This document shows positions 56,825-64,000 of a stretch of 64,000 nucleotides of DNA, piece by piece; the stretch's first letter is position 1, and the number at the start of each line of letters is the position of its first letter. The DNA lies in the NCBI GenBank assembly GCA_050084985.1, contig JBITNC010000002.1, forward strand, positions 37,882,001 to 37,946,000, written 5' to 3'. This stretch comes from Nageia nagi. Taxonomy: Eukaryota > Pinophyta. The notes beneath the pieces were generated by a model, which was given only the letters and a program-made list of their open reading frames with translations, was not told where the DNA came from and searched no databases. Made by a program: the position numbers and the translations under genes.

Positions 56825-59223
56825 TATAGGCATCCTCATGGACTACCCCAATCACCAAATCCTCCTCGAGGACTACTCCAACCACTAACCTAACCTCGAG
56901 AACTACCATGGTCTCTCTGCTATCTGCTTATCTCTCTAGTGCCATGACTAGGAGGAGTAGTACCAATAGACCCTATAGGATTGGTTGGTCATGTATCCCT
57001 CTATAACTCTAATGATCTCATAATACCTTAGGAGGAGACCCACAATGTAGTACCTCTACTAGGAGAGGCTCTCGATCTTATTGTCCTATGTGGGAACCTA
57101 TTATCCTTCGAGCACTACTACTAGCTTGATATGTAGATAAGTCAATAGGTATATAACTCAATGGAGGTATAGGATACTACACTCTAGGAGAAAATGTTGG
57201 TATACCTATCAACCAATTCTAAATAATAGCACTATAATAATCTCTTTGCTGATAAATGCTATGAACAAATGCTGAAGATCTACTCTTTGTACCCCCAAGA
57301 GTACGTATTGCTCCCATATGATGAGCTTAAGCTCCTTGGAGTGATGTGCAAGCCTCATCCCTCTTTATACAATATCAATCCCCCTTGGATCTATATCGAT
57401 ACATGCATAAGTTGGCCTACACCAACTGATATCTGAGCTCATAAATATCACCTAGTAAAGTATCAATACTAGGAATCTATGTCATCAGGATATCACCTTG
57501 ATCATCATCATCTCTTCCTGGGGTAGCTCCCTCCTTAGCTAGAATCACTACTCTCTCCTTCAAAATAAAATCCTTAATAGCATCTACCATCCTATCCTCT
57601 CTCTCACTTATTGTTGCCTCACCTATGATTGCACCCACATCCTTGATATCATCAACATGCTGACAAACATGTCTACCCTCTCCATCATCATCACCACCCT
57701 CTAACTCAATATACCACCAAGCTCTAAACTCCTTAGTGATGCTAATATCATCTACCCCAATATCATCCTCAATCAATGCCTCCTCTTGAGTAGGATTGGA
57801 TTTGTATACACCAAAGACTAAACACCATCCATTGGGATGGTACCCTCATGTTGATATAGCACTGGTGAAGGTGGAATATCTTGAACTAAACCAAACTAGA
57901 AAAATACTCTCTCAAACTAAAAAAAAGTCAATAAAATCTATCTATCTACCACTCAATACATGTGGCTACTAAATACCAGTAATCTCCCCTACAAGCTTAG
58001 CCCAAACTAGATATAAATGATAAGGTCTAAATCTCATCTAATTTAGAACTAATTGAGCTAGGATATGGTGGTAATAGGCCACATCTCACCTAATACCATA
58101 TGATGGATGAACATAAAGATCATCATGCCATTGAATGATGCCTACCTCATACTCCAAATGGCTACCAAAACCAACCATAGGTAAGCTTGAAGGGCGAGCT
58201 ATAACAATATGTTCATAAGGCCATGCTTGCAAAGTGATAGTAACTGATAACGAGGCATGATGCCCCTAGGAATAAAAGAATAGCTCTCTATAAATATGAG
58301 CTAATAGTGTAGGTGCCTAAGCATAAATTGTCTCATGCTACATCATATCTGCTATAATTGGTAAAAGCGACCATGGGAATCTCCCACCACTAGTATTTGG
58401 GAGAGCATAACATTGAACTAATCCCATCAAATATGAAAAATGTATATCTCCCATCTAATCCTCCATCTAATACTGGTAGTATTAGATCCCTCCAAAAATA
58501 ATAGTATCAACCCTATCTACTCCATAAAGGTATGAAATTACTGGCAAAGCTCCAACTCTATCTACCACATGTTGTATCCTCTGACCATGGATAGGTAGTC
58601 TATATAATTGATGAATATCCTCTATAGTGATCATCATCTCCCTAATAGGGAGATGAAAAGTTGAAGTATGAACATTTCATCTCTCTAACAAAGCTACCAA
58701 TAAAGGATACTACCAATGAATGCAACCCATATATGGGCCCATGCCAAATCCAACCATCTTAAAAAATATGTGATCAGTAAGACCCAAAAACTTCCTACCC
58801 ATTTGGATGATAGAAGGGTATCTACCACGAGGCTCAAAAATGTATCAAACCTACAAATTCATAAAACTTAACTTAAAAAAATGGGAGATTTAATATGAAA
58901 TGCTAGTGTTCAAATGCTTGTGTTATAGAATCACTGGAGTCTAAGATATAAACATTGATGACCCTAAAACTCTATGGCTCTGGTCGATAATTATGATCGA
59001 GGGTTTGAAAATTTGTCACAACAAATAGAAAGAAAAGTCTAAATTATATTCTAATCCAATGGAAATGTTTTAGGAACCTAATTATTGTATTTTATGACTA
59101 AAAAATAAAAAAAATGGTTAAAATATCATATATAAGCAAAAATTAAAAAACAAGGTTAGTTTAAAACCTTACCTCTTCTCAAATAGGTCGAGAATAACCA
59201 ACGGAGTGACAATGTGGAGGCAT
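56825..59223 (-). pseudogene. Antisense plant mobile domain (PMD) gene of element D, with one intron
   Basis: PMD proteins (MAIN/MAIL family and transposon-borne relatives) act in gene silencing and genome stability in known plants. Exon 1 is 59223-59173: ATG, MPPHCHSVGYSRPI, stop (CGA to TGA), EE. It ends at a GTAAGG donor. The intron is 59172-58851, ending ...TTTGTAG. Exon 2 resumes in frame (phase 0): YIFEPRGRYPSIIQMGRKFL, then GLTDHIFFKMVGFGMGP. The PMD core block follows: LLVALLERWNVHTSTFHLP and IREMMITIEDIHQLYRLPIH. Further on are RPYHLYLVWAKLVGEITG and the acidic GDDDGEGRHVCQH part; a 99-codon stretch, 57776-57477, is unbroken. The tail is Gly/Ser/Arg-rich. Stops are point changes. Orientation is opposite to gag-pol. 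Confidence 0.82.
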
Positions 59224-59972
59224 GATAGTCTCATCTACCGATAGCTAACAACATAGTAAAAAGTATGAAGAATAAATGATACCTAGCAGATAAGAAAATG
59301 ACAAAATAAGATAGAAAGTAATAATAAAATTTTAACCTTTTCTTTTTATAATCCTATGACATGGCATGCCAATGATCAAATAGTAGATGCCAACGATTCA
59401 GTGACAGACACTAGCATTTTAAGTCTACTACCAATGATTTAAGCAAACTAAAAAAAAAAGAAGGGTTATGATTATATTTTTTGTAAGAAACTTAAGCTCT
59501 ATACACAAAAGATTTTGATAATATTTCCTAAGATATTATTGATTTTGCAAATATAAAAAATGGTAAAAAGTGATAAATCATTATTACATAAGATTATCTT
59601 GAAACCTTGTTGTCAGGACAAAGGAAAACACCATCAAAAACCCATATACTAAATAAATACTTATACAGTACATCTATGCTTAGACATGCAAATGGCATAA
59701 CAAAAATGTCATACAAATATCACACAAGCTCAACACATTGTCATATCAAAAATAGTCATTTTTGAAGTATATCCAAATTTGTTTTCAAAACACATCATAT
59801 GTTAAATGAAAACACATTTTATCATAATTTGATAAATCAAAATTTTGACTTACATAAGAAATTAGGTCAAAATTTCTATTACAAAAAGCCTCAAAGATAT
59901 AGATTAAATAATAATTTAAAGCTTCCCATTCTATGTTTTTGAACTATTAACCTCATCTTTGGTTAATAATTC
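59224..59972. other. Region between the PMD start and the PPT of element D
   Basis: It would hold the PMD promoter. 59350-59450 repeats phrases such as CCAATGAT and CAACGATT at about 20-30-bp spacing, similar to the leader at 44205-44275 and to phrases inside LTR D. No TATA box can be chosen confidently. Confidence 0.45.
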
Positions 59973-59986
59973 AAAAAGGGGAAAAA
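59973..59986 (+). other. Polypurine tract of element D
   Basis: AAAAAGGGGAAAAA directly before the LTR start TGTAGACATC at 59987. Confidence 0.85.
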
Positions 59987-60870
59987 TGTAGACATCAAAA
60001 TATGATCCACTTATACATTAAAAAATTAAAAGACTTAAAATACTGATGATTAGGCCATAATCATTGGCAATCAATTTAGGTCATCAACATCCACTTAGGA
60101 TCATCGATGACTTTGCAATGGAAAAATCAAAACTCAAAAAATAGAAGATGACCTATAAGTTTCATCCTCTCCATAAAAGTATGGATAAATAGGGTTATTC
60201 ATTACCTATATTATCACTAGATGCAAAATCCCTTTGGTTATTTCAAGCTGGTGATAAACTTTGACTCCCCCTTTTCAACTTTCTAGAATTTCACAAATGC
60301 CCATTAAAAAAAATCTATAAATACATGAAGCAAATAGGCAATAAAGGATTAGGAAAAATTGAATTAGAATTATGTTGCTTAAATGAAGATAGAATCATGA
60401 GGTCTATTTTAGTTTGATTATTTTATATACTTTTCTTCCTTATGTTAAGATTTCAAAAAGTACAGGTATGTTATAGTGTGTTTTTTAAGCATATGTGTAG
60501 GGTCCATAAGTGTTAATACATAATAGAATTCAAAGGCATCATAGATATAGATGAAAAAAAGCTAGAACCTGAGAGAGTGATTCAAATCAATCAAAAAATT
60601 CAAAGTTATAGAAATGCCAATGACTTGATATCGAGTGCTAACATTCCACCTCAATTACTAGCATTCGGATAAGGATCGTCGATGACCTTCCATCCATATA
60701 CTTGAATAGCCTATTTTATACATGCATTTGAAAAAATCCTTTTCATAAGGTAATTAGATCTAGTGATCTAAAATCTATAATACCGAGGTCTTCTAGAAAA
60801 TTAATAAATTTTTAGTTTGTATTAATTGTATTTGTCTTGTTTGCTAATAGAGTTGATTTTCTGATTGATA
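59987..60870 (+). repeat. 3' LTR of element D (884 bp)
   Basis: It starts TGTAGACATC and ends CTGATTGATA (CA of the family end changed to TA). It aligns along its full length with 43157-44041. Confidence 0.92.
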
Positions 60871-60875
60871 AGTAC
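60871..60875. other. Target-site duplication of element D, right copy
   Basis: AGTAC, identical to 43152-43156. Confidence 0.85.
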
Positions 60876-62060
60876 AAACTAAAATATAGTTCACCTTGTT
60901 AGAACCATACCTAATACATAAACTAAATCAAAACATCATGCATGTAGCCAAACTATAACTTAGCCTAATGGAAATTATAAGATTGCCCAATTCTTCTAGA
61001 TATTGCTAGAATAAAATGTTTTATTTAAATGTAATATTGTAAAATAATCTTCACAATCCCCAAGCATGTATTTTAATATATATTATGTAAAATCAAGTAT
61101 GTTTAATATCCAATTAACATTTTGAATACAACAATACAATCTACAATCACTTTGCACCTTATAAAGTAAAATACATACACATCTACAAAATGAAAATAAA
61201 TACATATAAAATAAAAATGTCCATTTATGTTGAGAGAAAAAGCTAAATGAACATGAATAAACCTATATTCCATTTGAATGATCATATTTTACAAAATTTT
61301 CTCAATCTATAGAGTCAATAAGAGCCTACCAAGCTTTTGATATAAAATTTACAAAGTATTTATTAGCCTTTGAAAATACAAGTATGCACATATCATTCAG
61401 TTGAAGACACATTCACAATCATTATATGGAATAAGTATATTTAATAAATTCTAGAAATAATACTTGGATTTGGATTTTATGGACATGAAATTGAATATAA
61501 AGTCTTGGATATGCCTTCTTGATCTTTGTGTTGATGCCCTAATATCTAATCCAAGAATTGCAAATGGCTTAAATGGTTGAACATAAAATCGAGTACAAAG
61601 AAAACCAAAAAATGTATAGTCATAATCAAATCAAAAAGAATAATAAAAATGAACTATTATATAGAATGGTGACTCCAAGTTGAAAGGAAAATGCAAGAAT
61701 AATTGGTATCATTAGTACTAGATGACATAAAATTAATGTGAAAAAACTCTTATTAAACAAAAATAAATGTAATATTTTTCTCATTACATAAAGTATTTTA
61801 ATTCTAGATGAAATATGTCAAATGTAGTAAAGAGACACAATCTCATGGATTATAATGACTTTGTACCTATAAAATTAAAATCAAATAGGCTTCAATTAAA
61901 AAACTTAGGTATAGTATGCACTATGTGGGAATCCTCCTTGATTACTTGAGACCTCAATATCCAAGAGAAATTGAACTTTATCAAAAGGTAAGTAGGCCTC
62001 CTATGTGCTCACTTACGAGTTTGAAATAAAAAAATGATTATGACAATGAAATATACCTTA
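60876..62060. other. No recognisable feature
   Basis: AT-rich DNA. AAAGAGACACAATCTCATGG at about 61832 recurs in altered form at about 62926, hinting at an old duplication with the PPR fragments to the right. Confidence 0.45.
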
Positions 62061-62079
62061 GAATATGTAAAAAAATATT

Positions 62080-62140
62080 TCAAAGCATGACATGCATCTT
62101 TTGTAGCTTTAAAATGGGGCATGGATCACTACTAAATTAG
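62080..62140 (+). pseudogene. Very short PPR motif remnant
   Basis: Plus strand HASFVALKWGMDHY matches the PPR block CASLAALExGMxIH. It is followed by a stop and no further motif. It is similar at DNA level to 63055-63100 (AGCTTTAAAATG(G/A)GGCATGGA). Confidence 0.45.
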
Positions 62141-62999
62141 AAATCATTTATGGACACTTGTTATGCTTAGTATATAGATTTTATCATAATCAATGTCAAT
62201 AACATGTTTCTAATTGAGTATAATCTCCTCATATGGTTTGTTTTTTTGTCAATGTTTTGTATGTTATAGCTCAAGCCTCCTATCTTGAAGTAAGAAACTT
62301 TCACAAGTAGGTAAAAAAAAATTTCATGATTATAAATATCAGCTTATGACCATAGTGGTATCTCACAAGTCGATAATTATGATCACACCATTATCTATCA
62401 CCTAATTCATTAATGAAACTCTATAGATGCTATTTATGGACTTGTTTTCTTGATGCCTATAGAATTCGTAACAACCTAGAGTTAGAAACAATTATAGTGG
62501 AACTTGGAGTTATATTTTAAAATTGAATGCCATTCATTCATATCCTAATATTTTTCATTAAAGGAATCATTATAAGTTTTTTTATTAAATATGTATTTGT
62601 CATTGTGAAAATAATAATTTTTCTTTTGCAAAGATTATAACTTATATTTTCATCCAATTACCATTGCCTAAGTGTGAAATAAATTTAACAATGCACCATT
62701 TGTAACATTCCTTTCTTTAATTAACATTAATGAAATATCAAATAAGTCTTGATATCACACAATATACCAACAACATTATATATCATGTTATAATATTATA
62801 AATTAAAATAATTATTTAAATAACCCAAAATGCATATCATCCTACTATAAGGGTTTGCTAATCTTTAGGAATGATATTTTTACCACATTAAAGGTTAATA
62901 CAACACAAGACATATTTTGTAGCAAAGAGACATAATCTCATGAACTATAATGATCATAGGATATCCACACAATGAATATGGTTTGCATGTTGTCAACTA

Positions 63000-63282
63000 T
63001 TTTTATAAAATACAATTGATTAGTTTCACACCAAATTCAATAACCTTTGCAAGTATTCTTCATCTATGTACAAGTCTTGCAGCTTTAAAATGAGGCATGG
63101 ACATTCATGGATAATTATCTAGATGTGGGTTTTTTTGCTTGTAATTATTAAAATATACCTAATATATGTGTATTCAAAATTGTAGGGTATGCAAGGAATG
63201 GTTGTACAAGAAATTATTATAAGGGATTCCAACCCTTTTAATCATTTCAAGGATGGGAAATGTTCATGTGGTAACTACTAGT
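63000..63282 (+). pseudogene. PPR-DYW fragment with most of the gene deleted
   Basis: Plus strand, first piece 63020-63120: PNSITFASILHLCTSLAALK, stop, GMDIHG, stop, LSRCGFF, a PPR motif. After about 60 bp without coding sense, 63195-63282 reads [27 protein letters not shown] and a stop where DYW proteins have their final Trp. The CSCG zinc-binding end of the deaminase is intact. All motifs between, including the E domain and the deaminase active site, are missing, so an internal deletion joined the two parts. The same subfamily is seen at 36.8 and 42.0 kb. Confidence 0.8.
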
Positions 63283-64000
63283 GATTGAATAAAAGATTTT
63301 AATTGATATGGATAATGGAATAAATATTTTTCTAACAAATGATTTATTTTAGAAAAGTATTTCAACCATGATCTTGTAGTTGTATTGCAGGTAGGCAATG
63401 ATATAAGCATAATATATTTAGGTGTAGATGCCTAAAAATGAATTTCCTTGTATTAAATAACTCATTTTATATCATTAAGGAATATTTATTATAAAATAGG
63501 TCAAAATACATCAAAAATAATGTAATATGAAATGATTCCAAGAATCAAGTAGGATCAAGACATTGCTATAAAAGAATATCAAAAGGCAACATAAGGGGAC
63601 ATGAGAAAATAGCCTGAGAAAAATATTAGAACATGCAATATCTTTTGATCCAACCAATAAGGGAGTTTCATAACACCACTTATTCTTAGATTTGATATAG
63701 CCTTTGTATTATTTCACACATTTCAATTTTTTCTCATGGATTTGCATATTTTGGGTTTTTAATGATGTGCTTCTCCAAGGATGTTAACGACATTCGTTTC
63801 TCATGGTATATTGTTGTGATTGATGTATGATTCATGTTATTTCATATAGATGCAAATTTGATGAAAACATATCTTTTATAATGTTCATAATGATTTCATA
63901 TTTACGATACATTCTTTAGTATTACATTGTAGAAAAATAGTGCTTTGATTTATTATTTATGCATTATTTTTAGTCTACATTAGGAATCCATCCCAACTTA
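63283..64000. other. No recognisable feature
   Basis: AT-rich DNA to the window end. No coding pattern or element end. Confidence 0.5.

Larger units (their letters stand above)
43157..60870 (+). mobile_element. Element D: structurally complete Tat/Ogre-type gypsy element, 17.7 kb
   Basis: Order: 5' LTR, PBS, 1.5-kb leader, gag, protease, RT, RNase H, second (archaeal-type) RNase H, integrase, extra sense ORF, antisense PMD gene, PPT, 3' LTR, flanked by AGTAC on both sides. The second RNase H after the usual one is diagnostic of the Tat lineage of plant Ty3/gypsy elements. The length is like Ogre elements. By eye the two LTRs differ at roughly one base in ten, so the insertion is old. All coding parts carry stops. 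Because both ends and the target duplication survive, internal gains and losses can be read with confidence. Confidence 0.92.

Noticed and set aside
1-64000. Bacterial-type operons, ribosome binding sites, defence systems or rRNA/tRNA genes
   Set aside because: None seen. Composition, introns, LTR elements, LINE and PPR fragments all point to a plant nuclear genome.

Overview
The window looks like a stretch of a very large, repeat-filled seed-plant nuclear genome, most likely a gymnosperm (conifer type). It is strongly AT-rich and holds no intact host gene. Almost everything recognisable is a decayed transposable element or a fragment of a pentatricopeptide-repeat (PPR) or cytochrome P450 gene. 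In-frame stops sit mainly where related proteins have Gln, Trp or Arg (CAG/CAA, TGG, CGA to TAG/TAA/TGA). That is the mark of long decay by deamination of methylated cytosine. Element lineages below come from motif recognition only; no database was searched.

Layout, left to right. Element E (about 1-8822, +) is a Ty3/gypsy element with a 5' LTR tail, PBS, gag, pol, PPT and a very long candidate 3' LTR. That LTR carries an antisense P450 haem-region fragment and minisatellites. A LINE reverse transcriptase fragment (10.6-11.7 kb, +), a PPR fragment (11.9-12.6 kb, -) and a Copia RNase H fragment (14.0-14.4 kb, +) follow. From 14.4 to 22.3 kb two minus-strand LTR elements are nested, B inside A. 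A 2,433-bp tandem duplication (15107-17539 / 17540-19972) spans the A-B junction and is almost perfect. B keeps only gag and protease.

Element C (22.3-31.3 kb, +) is a 5'-truncated gypsy element with pol, a long unidentified extra ORF ending in a coiled coil, 78-bp tandem repeats and a 3' LTR. A second C-family 3' end lies at 33.2-35.2 kb. An A-family element (A2, -) lies at 35.3-36.65 kb. The rest of its LTR is found inverted at 40.07-40.96 kb, as if a roughly 4.3-kb inversion had split it. Inside that segment are a PPR-DYW pseudogene and a poly(A)-ended retrocopy.

Element D (43157-60870, +) is the best-preserved unit. It has 884/885-bp LTRs, a perfect 5-bp target-site duplication (AGTAC), PBS, Gln-rich gag, protease, reverse transcriptase, two RNase H domains (the second of the kind typical of the Tat/Ogre lineage), integrase and an extra sense ORF. 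It also carries an antisense plant mobile domain (PMD) gene with a recognisable phase-0 intron. More PPR pieces lie at 42.0-42.4, 62.1 and 63.0-63.3 kb.

The genes do not form a cellular pathway. The logic is that of nested retroelements (gag, protease, RT/RNase H, integrase) plus captured or accessory genes. The part most worth following is element D with its sense and antisense accessory genes.
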